Below, piece by piece: positions 1 to 8,727 of a stretch of 64,000 bases of DNA. The notes beneath the pieces were generated by a model that was not told where the DNA came from, made no database searches, and saw nothing but the letters and a program-made list of their open reading frames with translations. The first letter of the stretch is position 1. Every line of letters begins with the position of its first letter. The translations under genes and the position numbers were made by a program. Location: the NCBI GenBank assembly GCA_964522505.1, contig CAZFWJ010000012.1:4624-68623 (forward strand), written 5' to 3'. Source of the DNA: GYS-P2D sp964522505 (GTDB lineage: Bacteria > Bacteroidota > Bacteroidia > Chitinophagales > Saprospiraceae).

Positions 1-796
1 TCTTGATTAATTTGTACATGAATTTTTTATTATCTCTGGCTAATTGTGACGGAATAGAATTCCAAACCCGTTGGATCTTTGTCGAGGTTGTCTTTTCGGC
101 ATGTTTAACAAAATCTAATTGATATGCCTTTAAGATTTGATCCTGTAATTGATGTGCATCTCCAACATTTCTGTTCACTAAATATGCTGAGGCAACTTCT
201 GGCATACCGCCAAATAGGATATACTCTTTATGTATTGCTTGTAGTGGTTCAAAAAATGCCTTGGGCAAGGCTTCAACTCCATCCTGGTCTAAAAAATGCA
301 GATAAGAACTATATAATTTGCTGTCAGCTAATTCGAGGTACTCCTCAAATGCTAACGGATACATCTCTAAAAACTCCACCTTCCCCACAGGAAAGGAACG
401 GCCATTACCTATACTGAGACCTAATAGAGAACCAGCACCAATAATATGAACACCGGGTTTCTGTTCACAAAAGTATTTTAGTGAAATCAAGGCATCTTTA
501 CATTCTTGAATTTCATCGAAAACAATCAGGGTTTTATGCTCTTTGATTGAGCGTCCATGAAGCAAACTTATTTTTTCAAGAATCTTATTGGGGTTCTTAT
601 CTCCTATAAAAAAAGAGTGAATATTCTGCAGCTGCTCAAAGTTGAGATAAATGAGATCTTCATATTCTTCTTGACCAAATGACTTCAGGATAGTCGTCTT
701 ACCAATCTGTCGTACGCCCATAAGCAATAGGGGCTTTCTATCGGTCTTTGACTTCCATGACTTAAGAGAATCATATATTTTTCTATTGAAATTCAT
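1..796 (-). CDS. DUF4143-type AAA ATPase (3' end off window)
   Basis: Translating the minus strand from the ATG at 796 gives an open frame to the window edge (265 codons, no stop), beginning MNFNRKIYDSLKSWKSK. It has a Walker A of the GxRQxGKT kind (GVRQIGKTT, about residues 28-36), a Walker B ending TLIVFDEIQ and a sensor-like IIGAGSLLG stretch. This is the arrangement of the COG1373/DUF4143 family of predicted ATPases, whose C-terminal part is often a DNA-binding or nuclease-like region; here that part is missing beyond position 1. The substrate and role of the family are not established. The gene is monocistronic in what can be seen and has an inverted-repeat operator candidate immediately upstream (832-872). 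Confident in family, not in function. Confidence 0.85.
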   Translation of the reverse strand, partial: MNFNRKIYDSLKSWKSKTDRKPLLLMGVRQIGKTTILKSFGQEEYEDLIYLNFEQLQNIHSFFIGDKNPNKILEKISLLHGRSIKEHKTLIVFDEIQECKDALISLKYFCEQKPGVHIIGAGSLLGLSIGNGRSFPVGKVEFLEMYPLAFEEYLELADSKLYSSYLHFLDQDGVEALPKAFFEPLQAIHKEYILFGGMPEVASAYLVNRNVGDAHQLQDQILKAYQLDFVKHAEKTTSTKIQRVWNSIPSQLARDNKKFMYKLIK

Positions 797-826
797 TGTG
801 TCGGCACATCTAAGATATCAACATTT

Positions 827-876
827 GTTCCAATTATGTGATTTATTCCACATTATTCGTTCTAATAATGTGATTT
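827..876. promoter_or_regulatory. Triple half-site operator upstream of the ATPase
   Basis: A perfect inverted repeat, CACATTATT at 849-857 and AATAATGTG at 864-872 with a 6-bp spacer, is accompanied by a third half-site AATTATGTG at 832-840. Seen as direct repeats, 827-844 and 859-876 match at 16 of 18 positions with a 32-bp period. They lie 30-80 bp upstream of the minus-strand ATPase start, so they fit a dimeric repressor site, possibly autoregulatory. The regulator is unknown. Confidence 0.6.
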
Positions 877-975
877 GTTGATTTACTGATGAGCCTTCAT
901 GACGAGCAGAAGCATAGTTTCTGTCATCAAGACAATAAGTTGACACAATGTTGTTAACATATTACAATTTAATCT

Positions 976-983
976 TATATTTG
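976..983 (+). promoter_or_regulatory. Candidate Bacteroidota -7 box (TATATTTG)
   Basis: TATATTTG fits the Bacteroidota TAnnTTTG -7 element. A TTG at 951-953 is 22 bp upstream, slightly too far for an ideal -33 element. It would give a leader of roughly 85 nt for the large secreted protein starting at 1074. Confidence 0.35.
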
Positions 984-1073
984 TGCTTGTGTTCGCACAG
1001 ACTTCCCAAAAATAGCAGTAAAGCATAGGTTGCTTAAGGCACCTAATTAAATGACTTTATTAAGGCTATTCCG

Positions 1074-3845
1074 ATGAAAACGATTTTACCTGTATGGTTA
1101 CTACTATACTTGTCATGCCTGACTAATATAAATGGTCAAACGGCCTGTGATTCCACCCTAGCAGGACTCACCGTCAATTTGAGTTTAGGATCTAGTTGTC
1201 AGTTGACTATTGACACTGCTTCAGCTCGCAATCTAATTACTGGTGCGCTACCAGGTCTCACCTACAACCCAATTGTAGTTACTGAATCAGGCGATACAGT
1301 TTTTAACAACACCTTGCTCCCCGAGCACATAGGTCAAACTCTGAACGTAACAATTACTGGCTCTGGATGTCCTATGATTACAAGCGGAGGAATCGGTGCT
1401 TGGGCAATGATTAATCTGGAAGACAAAATTGCTCCAGAGATTAGCTGTACTGATACGACGCTGTCATGTATTGATTTCTTTTTCTTCAGAGACTCTGGTG
1501 GCAAGGTACATGAGTGTGATCTCGACACGGTACAAACCGTACTATTAGACTTTGAATCCGCTTGTGGCACTCCAGATGAAGACGACATTGCTACCATCGC
1601 TAATCGCATATTTAGAGCGTCAGATAATAGTGGAAATAGCGATACCTGCACGCAACAGATCAGAGTTAGAAGACTTGAGGAAGATGATATTACCTTTCCA
1701 GCAAGCGATCTTTCATTTTCGTGTGACCTCCTAGGCACTATGACTAATGCGGACGGAAGTCTTATCGCGCCAGACTTAGACTTAGTGGGCAACGACCCTA
1801 GTGATTTATCTCTCACGGCCCTATATCCATTTGGTGTCCCTACAGGTAGCGGGGCTTCATTCTTTGGCAACAACTTTAGAGAATGTAGAGTACGGGCGAG
1901 ATTCCAAGATCTGCCACCTGATACGATAAAAGACAATACCGTTAGATACAATAGATTTTGGACGGTGACCGAATGGTCTTGCGATAACGAGGAAGTCGAA
2001 TATACAAGGCTACAGACTATTACTTTCTCTGAGGACGGCAGTGCTGACTTCTCATTTGCTCAGGATACTTTAATCTTTGATTTGGATCCACATGGTTGTT
2101 CAGTAGTCGTACCGATAGGTGAATTAGGAATTGTTAGCATGGGAGATGGTTGTTTCTCAGATCCAACACTCAATTTTGAAATCTTGTCACCCTTTACTAC
2201 GAATAGTCCAAGCAATGACACCACACTATTCATAAGAGTGGCAGACACTTCCACAGTAACCATAAGATCCTATGACACTAATGGTGCTTCTGAAACAAGG
2301 TCATTGACTGTGATCACCAGAGACAATACGAGGCCTGTAGCCATATGCTATGGTGCTCTCGATGTTTCACTAGAAGGTATGAGTGAGACGAGCATACCTA
2401 TTTCGAGTTTCAATGTAGGATCGTTTGATGCCTGCGATGGCAATATCAGCTTTGATGCTCGCAAAATGACTGTCGATACCTTCAGCAATGATAAGATCAC
2501 TTTTGATTGTTCTGATGGCACAGAGGCCATGGTGCAATTTAGAGTTACCGATGAAAATGGTCTGACCAGTCTCTGTATGACCATGGTTACCATAGATACT
2601 ACTGGTGCAGATTGCAATGTTGCACACATGGCAAGTAGTAGCGATATTACCAGCCTAAATGGTTTTGTGAGGCACTTAGATCGTGTACCACTCGATCGTA
2701 CTGAAGTCATCATCGAGAACCTACCTGGTATAACCGCCACGACCAACAAGGAAGGATTTTTCGAATTTGATAGCATACCAATGGGCATAGACCTGGATAT
2801 AACGCCTGTTCTTAATGACAATCCTCTACTTGGTATTACGACACTTGATGTCATCCTATTGCAGCAACATTTATTAGGATTAGATGAACTTGATAATCCC
2901 TATCAAATCATAGCCGGAGATGTCAATCTAAATGGCTCACTCGATGCAGCAGACCTCATCGAAATAAGAAGATTAATACTTGGCATCTCTGCAGAATTTA
3001 GTGGGGCTAATAGTTATTCATTTATTCCCGAGACAATCAACTTCATCGATCCATTTGATCCATTTGAGAATGGTCAGATCCTAGGGCTATCTACTATCCT
3101 CAACAATAATGACGAAATATTCAGCTTCAGTGCTATCAAGATGGGCGACGTGAACCAAAGTTATCTTGAAGCCGATCAGCGTAGCAGTCAATCTATCACT
3201 ATGGAGTATGAAGTAGTGGAGATGGGTAGATATGTTGAGTTAAATATAAAAGCGAAGAAAGATATAGACATACTTGGACTTCAAACCACCCTACAGTTTA
3301 ATCCAGAGTTACTACAATTAATGAAAGTAGGCGCTAACAATATTGGATTGACATCAGAACACTATAATGACACTCGCTCTGAGGAAGGCATCATCCCAAT
3401 CAGCTGGAATGAGTTATTGCCACGAGATGTCAAGGATGGAGACGTCATATTCAGAGCAACATTTGAACGGATGTATGACGACGAGATAAGCTTTGCCTTT
3501 AACTCATCTCACATCTCTTCAGAACTATATCAAGAGCAAGAGCGATATCAGCTCCGCTTGGAAAAAGCAGCAGAACCGATAGCTGAGAACTTTACGGTAT
3601 TTCAGAACGCACCTAATCCTTGGGCATCGAGTACAGCAATCGAGTTTAGTATTCCAACAAATGGAGATGTTGAGCTCAACATATATGATACCGCAATGAA
3701 TAAGCTGGTGAACAAGTCAGCCTATTTTGAAGCAGGCAAGAACAGTTTCACAGTAGACTACAGCGATCTGGGTTCTACAGGTATTTATATCTATGAGATC
3801 GTCCTTGGTGACCAGGTAAGAGTTTCCAAAATGACCAAGTTATAA
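1074..3845 (+). CDS. T9SS cargo protein with dockerin- and cohesin-like modules
   Basis: A 923-residue exported protein. It opens with a signal peptide (hydrophobic WLLLYLSCLTNINGQ). Residues about 25-560 are repeated HYR/Ig-like beta-sandwich material rich in paired cysteines and Asp. A dockerin-like repeat pair follows at about 585-640 (LLGITTLDVILLQQHLLG, then GDVNLNGSLDAADLIEIRR), then a cohesin-like beta domain (about 705-830). A typical T9SS type-A sorting domain ends the protein (about 840-923: VFQNAPNPW, an IYD-type strand, final SKMTKL). The expected route is Sec export, then PorU-dependent C-terminal cleavage and surface attachment. Function is probably adhesive or structural; no catalytic motif was seen. 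A dockerin and a cohesin-like module in the same chain is common in Saprospiria surface proteins and need not imply a cellulosome. Confidence 0.85.
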   Translation: MKTILPVWLLLYLSCLTNINGQTACDSTLAGLTVNLSLGSSCQLTIDTASARNLITGALPGLTYNPIVVTESGDTVFNNTLLPEHIGQTLNVTITGSGCPMITSGGIGAWAMINLEDKIAPEISCTDTTLSCIDFFFFRDSGGKVHECDLDTVQTVLLDFESACGTPDEDDIATIANRIFRASDNSGNSDTCTQQIRVRRLEEDDITFPASDLSFSCDLLGTMTNADGSLIAPDLDLVGNDPSDLSLTALYPFGVPTGSGASFFGNNFRECRVRARFQDLPPDTIKDNTVRYNRFWTVTEWSCDNEEVEYTRLQTITFSEDGSADFSFAQDTLIFDLDPHGCSVVVPIGELGIVSMGDGCFSDPTLNFEILSPFTTNSPSNDTTLFIRVADTSTVTIRSYDTNGASETRSLTVITRDNTRPVAICYGALDVSLEGMSETSIPISSFNVGSFDACDGNISFDARKMTVDTFSNDKITFDCSDGTEAMVQFRVTDENGLTSLCMTMVTIDTTGADCNVAHMASSSDITSLNGFVRHLDRVPLDRTEVIIENLPGITATTNKEGFFEFDSIPMGIDLDITPVLNDNPLLGITTLDVILLQQHLLGLDELDNPYQIIAGDVNLNGSLDAADLIEIRRLILGISAEFSGANSYSFIPETINFIDPFDPFENGQILGLSTILNNNDEIFSFSAIKMGDVNQSYLEADQRSSQSITMEYEVVEMGRYVELNIKAKKDIDILGLQTTLQFNPELLQLMKVGANNIGLTSEHYNDTRSEEGIIPISWNELLPRDVKDGDVIFRATFERMYDDEISFAFNSSHISSELYQEQERYQLRLEKAAEPIAENFTVFQNAPNPWASSTAIEFSIPTNGDVELNIYDTAMNKLVNKSAYFEAGKNSFTVDYSDLGSTGIYIYEIVLGDQVRVSKMTKL

Positions 3846-3866
3846 ACCCATCTACATATTATTAAT

Positions 3867-3904
3867 AAAAAGGCCTGATCCGCATATGCGGGTTAGGCCT
3901 TTTT
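3867..3904. terminator. Bidirectional intrinsic terminator
   Basis: AAAAAGGCCT at 3867-3876 pairs with AGGCCTTTTT at 3895-3904, with a further self-complementary core (CCGCATATGCGG) inside. There is an A-run on one side and a T-run on the other. It sits between the convergent genes ending at 3845 and 3909 and can serve both. Confidence 0.9.
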
Positions 3905-3908
3905 ACAT

Positions 3909-4427
3909 CTATAGGACTATATCACTGAACAGCTCATCCAAATACACTTCTCGAGTACGATTGTTATAGACATCTCTGCAACCACCAGTTGTACCGCTTC
4001 GCATAATACTCTCCCAGATTCCCTGATCAGTACATTGATCATTGTGATCTCTGAAGAGATAACAATGGCCTAACTCATGAAACACAATATATTCCCTTAT
4101 CAAGTCCGAAGTCTGCTCCCAAAAAGGTTCATCAATAACTATTTCCTTCAGACTAAATCGATGAACGCCGTAGGTACAGGTTCCTGCTATATCCTCTTCA
4201 CTTATGTCTTCGATCACAGCTCTGATACCTGAAGTGCTCAGATCGATATCCATACCTCTCTCGAATGCTGCATTCTCAAAATTGACAAAATGCGGGATCA
4301 ACAGAGGATCTATATCGGGCCAGTCTCGTCCAATGGCGACCTCGGATTCTTCAGGTGATAGTAAGAATGAATCATCTTGACAAGCAATCAGGAAGGTAAA
4401 TGCAGAAATAATCAATAGGTAGCGCAT
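3909..4427 (-). CDS. Zincin-like metallopeptidase lipoprotein
   Basis: The start is taken at the ATG at 4427 rather than an in-frame GTG at 4442, because the ATG directly begins a lipoprotein signal (MRYLLIISAFTFLIAC, lipid-modified Cys about residue 16). The mature 156-residue chain contains the zinc-protease signature HELGH (H117, E118, H121) followed by H128, so it reads HExxHxxxxxxH. Two further cysteines (in GTCTYG and GGCRD) may pair. This is a small secreted-side predicted metallopeptidase, probably anchored to a membrane; the substrate is unknown. It faces the T9SS cargo gene convergently and shares its terminator. Start and zinc site are well supported; family name is not certain. 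Confidence 0.75.
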   Translation of the reverse strand: MRYLLIISAFTFLIACQDDSFLLSPEESEVAIGRDWPDIDPLLIPHFVNFENAAFERGMDIDLSTSGIRAVIEDISEEDIAGTCTYGVHRFSLKEIVIDEPFWEQTSDLIREYIVFHELGHCYLFRDHNDQCTDQGIWESIMRSGTTGGCRDVYNNRTREVYLDELFSDIVL

Positions 4428-4485
4428 AAACAAAGATTTCACAGTTAGTAAATCGTAGTAATGCGCTATAAGTATAGATTTAGAT

Positions 4486-4512
4486 CAGATGAAGAACTGT
4501 TCTGATCATCTG
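4486..4512 (-). terminator. Hairpin downstream of the P450 gene
   Basis: CAGATGA (4486-4492) pairs with TCATCTG (4506-4512), and an inner AGAAC/GTTCT pairing extends the stem. It lies just beyond the stop of the minus-strand P450 gene. No clear U-tract follows, so termination is only plausible. Confidence 0.4.
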
Positions 4513-4516
4513 GCTA

Positions 4517-5854
4517 TTATGGATTACCCGAGAGTTTAGAAATATTTAACGGCAGGTTATCCTTAGGAGTCTTAAGAGGTACGTCTTGGACTGACGCTTC
4601 ATAGTCTGCATTGCAGCTTAGCTCATATCCTTGCAACAACTGTATCATCACCAACTTAATCTGCATCTCTGCGAAAGAATAGCCAATACAATGATGAGGG
4701 CCCGCGCCAAATGGTGCATAGGCATATGGGCACTTCATATGTTCTTTACGCTGTACACTGAATCGCTCTGGATCAAATTGATCCGGATTAGTCCAGACTC
4801 GATGATCGTTATGGGATAGATGAAATGAACAGGATACCAGCGTATCCTTCGGTATCATCAACCCTTCCACCTCCATAGCTTGAGCAGTTTTTCTCGCAAC
4901 AATAGTAAGCGGAGGATGAACCCTAAGTGTCTCCTTGAGCACGTCCGACAAAGTCGTAAATTTCCTCAGATCTGCAATGCTCAGTTCTTCACTATTTACG
5001 CCTGCAATCTCGTCTCGTATCCGCCGTTGCCAGTCAGGATACTTAGCTAAAAAGTAACTTATCCATGTCAAGGTGATAGCGGTCGTATCATGCGAAGCCA
5101 TCAGGACAAATATTAAATGATCGATGATCTCTTCATCAGTGAAAGATTGTCCTTCTTCATTTTTAGCAGCACAGAATTTGCTAAACAGATCTTCTCCAGG
5201 ATTTTGGCGTCTATCTTGTATGATAGACGCAAAGTATTCTTTGAGATACTTGCGACCATTGATGCCCTTGCGATATTTGGTGAATGGCAAATTGACTGGT
5301 AACGCTACCGAAGCGGCTACAATAGCCGTTATTGCTTGATTAATCTTAGTTAAATCTTGATCTGGGCTAAGATCAAAGAACACTTGAGTTGCTAAGCTAA
5401 GTGTCAGGTTCTTGTAAAACGGAAACATCTCAAAGCTACCCTCTGATGAAAGGCTCTTCAACTGGTTCCTGATGATACTAGGCATTAAGGATAAATAACC
5501 TCTCATGGGTTCTTTCTTAAATGCATCCTGCATAATGCTCCGATGATACTTGTGCTCATCACCATCCATCAGCATAAGACTATTTGGGAATAGATCGCCT
5601 AAGCCTGCTTCCCAGGCTTCTTTACTTTCAAAATTCTTTGCCTCCTTGACTAGAATCTTTTTGTTTGTATCTGTTCCACCTAATACGATTTGTGAGTCCA
5701 TTCCTATCCTGACCTTGAAGACGTCACCGTAGATGCTTTTGAATTCAGTGAAGAACTTGGAAGCATTACCAATAAATGATTTGAAGTCATGGAAAGGATA
5801 ATTCTTTTTTCTCCCAGGTATATGCTTTAGGTCTTTTGTCTTGCTAAAAGCCAT
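4517..5854 (-). CDS. Cytochrome P450
   Basis: A full-length 445-residue bacterial P450. It has the I-helix oxygen-activation motif ASHDTT (within VLMASHDTTAITLTW), the K-helix ExxR in KETLRVHPP, a PERF-type meander (FDPERFS) and the heme-ligand loop FGAGPHHCIG with the proximal cysteine near residue 389. There is no signal or membrane anchor, so a cytosolic monooxygenase is expected. Its closest family appearance is the CYP102/CYP110-like fatty-acid or sterol/terpenoid clade, but the substrate cannot be read from sequence. No ferredoxin or reductase gene is adjacent. It is divergent from an acyl-CoA ligase (5953), which hints at fatty-acid or lipid substrates (inference). Confidence 0.93.
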   Translation of the reverse strand: MAFSKTKDLKHIPGRKKNYPFHDFKSFIGNASKFFTEFKSIYGDVFKVRIGMDSQIVLGGTDTNKKILVKEAKNFESKEAWEAGLGDLFPNSLMLMDGDEHKYHRSIMQDAFKKEPMRGYLSLMPSIIRNQLKSLSSEGSFEMFPFYKNLTLSLATQVFFDLSPDQDLTKINQAITAIVAASVALPVNLPFTKYRKGINGRKYLKEYFASIIQDRRQNPGEDLFSKFCAAKNEEGQSFTDEEIIDHLIFVLMASHDTTAITLTWISYFLAKYPDWQRRIRDEIAGVNSEELSIADLRKFTTLSDVLKETLRVHPPLTIVARKTAQAMEVEGLMIPKDTLVSCSFHLSHNDHRVWTNPDQFDPERFSVQRKEHMKCPYAYAPFGAGPHHCIGYSFAEMQIKLVMIQLLQGYELSCNADYEASVQDVPLKTPKDNLPLNISKLSGNP

Positions 5855-5912
5855 TATTTATTCTTTCAGATATTTCTTTCTATAATTTTTATTACCATAA
5901 ACTGTTCTATTG

Positions 5913-5920
5913 CAAATTTA
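5913..5920 (-). promoter_or_regulatory. Candidate -7 box of the P450 gene
   Basis: Read on the minus strand this is TAAATTTG, matching TAnnTTTG, about 60 bp upstream of the P450 start. The nearest TTTG (5935-5938 complement) is only 14 bp further up, shorter than the usual 19-21 bp, so the assignment is tentative. Confidence 0.4.
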
Positions 5921-5952
5921 TATTTTTAAGAGAACAAACTAATTCATGCGAT

Positions 5953-7623
5953 ATGCCTGAGACTCATAAGGTACTAATTGATTTATTCTATGATTTGGAG
6001 AAAACAAATGCTAGTGAAGTCTATCTCCGACAACCATTTGGATCTACATGGGAGGAATATACTTATGCGGAAGTGGGTCAGATGGCCCGAAAGGTCGCAG
6101 CCTATCTAAGGTCACTAAATCTTTCCCCTCAATCCAATATAGGACTGCTATCAAAGAACTGCCGAGAATGGATCATCACTGATCTCGCCATAATGATGGC
6201 TGGTCATGTTTCTGTACCGCTCTATGCGACACTCACAGAGGAGACCCTTGCAGAGGTGCTTAATATCGGAGATGTCAAGATGCTCTTCGTTGGTAAATTG
6301 GACAACTGGGAAATGATGAAAGCTGGAGTGCCCACCGATATGCCCGTGGTTAGGTTTCCTCAATATCCTAATCAAGCCATTATAGATCGAGGGATTGAAT
6401 GGCAACATGTCCTCAATAATCACGAGCCAATACCAGATAGCCCAGTGCCAAATCCTGAAGATCTATGGACCATAGTATTCACCTCGGGCACTACTGGAAC
6501 GCCCAAAGGGGTAATGCACTCTTATCAAGTGCTAACTAATGCTACTGAGCATACTCTGGCAACAAACAATCTTAAAATGGAGAAAAACAACAACCGTTTT
6601 TTCTCCTACCTGCCACTCAACCATATCGCAGAGCGGATGGCTGTGGAAGCACAAAGTTTCTATTGGGGTGGAACTATATCGTTTCCAGAAAGTTTAGATA
6701 CGTTTGCTGACAATTTGCGAGACACGAGGCCGACCATTTTCTTTGGGGTTCCTCGGATTTATACCAAACTCCAACTGGGCATCCTATCCAAAATGCCACA
6801 AAAAAAACTGAACCGCCTTACTGGTATTCCTATAGTAGGAGGATTAATAAAGAACAAGATTAAAAAAGGTCTTGGGCTCGATGCTGCCAGAGTGATATTA
6901 GTAGGTGCTGCACCAATGTCCAAGCAGGATAAACTGTGGTGGAAAAACCTCGGAATGGGAATCAGTGAGGGCTATGGTATGACCGAGAATTTAGGTGTTG
7001 CCACCTTCATGCCGGCAGATGTCAATAAGCCAGGGTCTATAGGCAAGTTTTATGAAGGGACAGAAGTACGAATAGACTCCGACACTAAGGAAATCCAGAC
7101 AAGGAGCCCTTGGAATATGCTAGGATACTACAAGAATCCTCAAAAAACTGAGGAAGTCCTTAAAGATGGCTGGCTGCATACAGGTGATCAGGGCAGAATT
7201 GATGAAGATGGGTATGTCTTCTTAACTGGTAGAGTGAAGGACACCTTTAAGACAGCCAAGGGGCAATATGTTGTACCTGCACCACTAGAATTTAAGTTTG
7301 CTGACAATATGGATATAGAGCAGATCTGTATCTGTGGTCTGGGATTACCTCAGCCGATAGCCCTTGTAGTACCATCAGAGATTGGCAAGGGTAAGTCCAA
7401 AGATGAGTTAGGTAAATCACTCTCAAATACGCTGACTAAAGCCAATACCGAGCTGTCTGGGTATAAGAGGATATCTCATGTTATGGTAGTAAGTGATGCC
7501 TGGGGCATAGAGAACAACATCCTCACTCCTACCCTTAAGGTAAAACGAACTGAAGTTGACAAAAAATATCTGGATATCCTTCATGAGGTCTGTAAATGTG
7601 AGGACCCCGTATATTGGGAATAA
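5953..7623 (+). CDS. Long-chain acyl-CoA synthetase (AMP-dependent ligase)
   Basis: A 556-residue member of the ANL adenylating superfamily in the long-chain FadD15/ACSL-like branch. The phosphate-binding P-loop FTSGTTGTPKG is at about residues 176-186, the A5 motif is SEGYGMTENLG, and the hinge region reads GWLHTGDQG...GRVKDTFKTAKGQYV. The expected reaction is ATP-dependent activation of a fatty acid to acyl-AMP and then acyl-CoA in the cytosol or at the inner membrane. It is shorter than ACSL-type enzymes (about 590-600 residues) but all core motifs are present. It is divergent from the P450 gene over about 98 bp and is followed by a membrane-protein gene. Chain-length specificity is not evident. 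Confidence 0.9.
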   Translation: MPETHKVLIDLFYDLEKTNASEVYLRQPFGSTWEEYTYAEVGQMARKVAAYLRSLNLSPQSNIGLLSKNCREWIITDLAIMMAGHVSVPLYATLTEETLAEVLNIGDVKMLFVGKLDNWEMMKAGVPTDMPVVRFPQYPNQAIIDRGIEWQHVLNNHEPIPDSPVPNPEDLWTIVFTSGTTGTPKGVMHSYQVLTNATEHTLATNNLKMEKNNNRFFSYLPLNHIAERMAVEAQSFYWGGTISFPESLDTFADNLRDTRPTIFFGVPRIYTKLQLGILSKMPQKKLNRLTGIPIVGGLIKNKIKKGLGLDAARVILVGAAPMSKQDKLWWKNLGMGISEGYGMTENLGVATFMPADVNKPGSIGKFYEGTEVRIDSDTKEIQTRSPWNMLGYYKNPQKTEEVLKDGWLHTGDQGRIDEDGYVFLTGRVKDTFKTAKGQYVVPAPLEFKFADNMDIEQICICGLGLPQPIALVVPSEIGKGKSKDELGKSLSNTLTKANTELSGYKRISHVMVVSDAWGIENNILTPTLKVKRTEVDKKYLDILHEVCKCEDPVYWE

Positions 7624-7676
7624 TTATTAACAATACTACAAGTTAAATAGGCATATTTGCATATAAATTACGCTGT

Positions 7677-8264
7677 ATGGATAAGTCCATTATAAACGTT
7701 TTAATCGTTATCTTCCTTTTAATCATTGGCATTAGCACCAGATTTTTGTTTTTGATAGATGGTGAGTCGATCCTCCCTAACTTCAGTGCAGTTGGTGCTG
7801 TAGCCATATTTGGCGCTTGCTATTTTAAGGGAATAAGTAAATGGATCATTCCACTGGCTATTTTGTGGGTGAGCGATATAGTCCTGAATAATGTATTTTA
7901 TGCGCAGTATTATGACGGCTTCCAAGTATTCGGTGATCTGTGGGTCTATCTTTCATTTTTAGTAGCTGGATTAGTTGCCTATAGAATCATGCGTAAACCA
8001 AGTTGGGGTCGACTAGCATTCACTGGTATATCGGTAGGTGTTATCTTCTTCTTGATCAGTAACTTTGGAGTGTGGGCGACGGGCACATTATATCCTCAGA
8101 CTGCAGCAGGACTTGTAGCATGCTTTGAAGCTGGGATTCCTTTCTTCAGGAACACGGTTCTTGGTAATGTCTTCTACTCGTTTGTATTAGTAGGTCTCTA
8201 TGAGTTTGTTTTCGCTCCGATGCTATCGATCCGAGGATTCAGAATGTTATCGCCGACAACTTAA
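7677..8264 (+). CDS. DUF6580 family integral membrane protein
   Basis: A 195-residue protein with about five to six hydrophobic segments and the characteristic N-terminal FSAVGAVAIFGACYF and WIIPLAILWVSDIVLNN stretches of the DUF6580 group, which resembles ECF-transporter S-component-like membrane proteins. Members are conserved across Bacteroidota and other bacteria without a proven function; involvement in small-molecule or vitamin uptake is only a guess. It follows the acyl-CoA ligase by 53 bp and ends 8 bp before a convergent thioesterase gene, leaving no room for an independent terminator. Confidence 0.75.
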   Translation: MDKSIINVLIVIFLLIIGISTRFLFLIDGESILPNFSAVGAVAIFGACYFKGISKWIIPLAILWVSDIVLNNVFYAQYYDGFQVFGDLWVYLSFLVAGLVAYRIMRKPSWGRLAFTGISVGVIFFLISNFGVWATGTLYPQTAAGLVACFEAGIPFFRNTVLGNVFYSFVLVGLYEFVFAPMLSIRGFRMLSPTT

Positions 8265-8272
8265 TCCTCGAA

Positions 8273-8719
8273 TTAAATTTCTTTCCCTTCTATCGTCGTA
8301 ATGGCAGCTCGCCAATCATCAGGCATCTTTGCCCTTGCTAGTGTATTATAATCGTAAGGTATAATGACCTGCTCAGATAAAGCACTGAGCCGTTGATGCC
8401 GCTGGCTGAATATCTTACATTCCATGGTAAATCTATCTTCGGCAATCGATAGCGTCCTGCACGCTATGATAGCCTTATCTGGAAAAGTCATAGGAAACAA
8501 ATACTTGCAGTCCTGATAACCAAGGATGGGCCCTACTCCCTCGCTAAAAGATAAATCCATCCCCATCTCCGCAAAGTAACCGATTCTCGCACTCTCTCCC
8601 CAGCGCAGATAATTGACATTGTTAACATGCTGGGCGGCATCCATGTCTCCCCACTGAATATCGTAGGTCATGGTGAACTTGAACTGTGCCAAGTCCTCTT
8701 GCATTGATAGATGTGGCAT
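8273..8719 (-). CDS. Acyl-CoA thioesterase (4HBT hotdog fold)
   Basis: A 148-residue single hotdog-domain protein. The N-terminal active-site region reads IQWGDMDAAQHVNNVNYLRW, where the Asp (D of GDMD) and HVNN match the YbgC/FadM/4-hydroxybenzoyl-CoA thioesterase subclass. It should hydrolyse acyl-CoA thioesters; substrate is unknown. It lies 8 bp downstream of the monoacylglycerol-lipase-like gene, so the two are probably co-transcribed and may act on the same acyl pool together with the nearby acyl-CoA ligase (inference). Confidence 0.85.
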   Translation of the reverse strand: MPHLSMQEDLAQFKFTMTYDIQWGDMDAAQHVNNVNYLRWGESARIGYFAEMGMDLSFSEGVGPILGYQDCKYLFPMTFPDKAIIACRTLSIAEDRFTMECKIFSQRHQRLSALSEQVIIPYDYNTLARAKMPDDWRAAITTIEGKEI

Positions 8720-8727
8720 TCTTTCTG

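Noticed and set aside
124..417. 97-codon plus-strand frame at the start of the window
   Set aside because: It is antisense to the DUF4143-type ATPase, which has Walker A and B motifs.
1334..1951. 205-codon minus-strand frame inside the T9SS cargo gene
   Set aside because: It lies wholly within the strongly supported plus-strand gene and its translation is Ser/Arg-rich with no family features, typical of antisense shadow.
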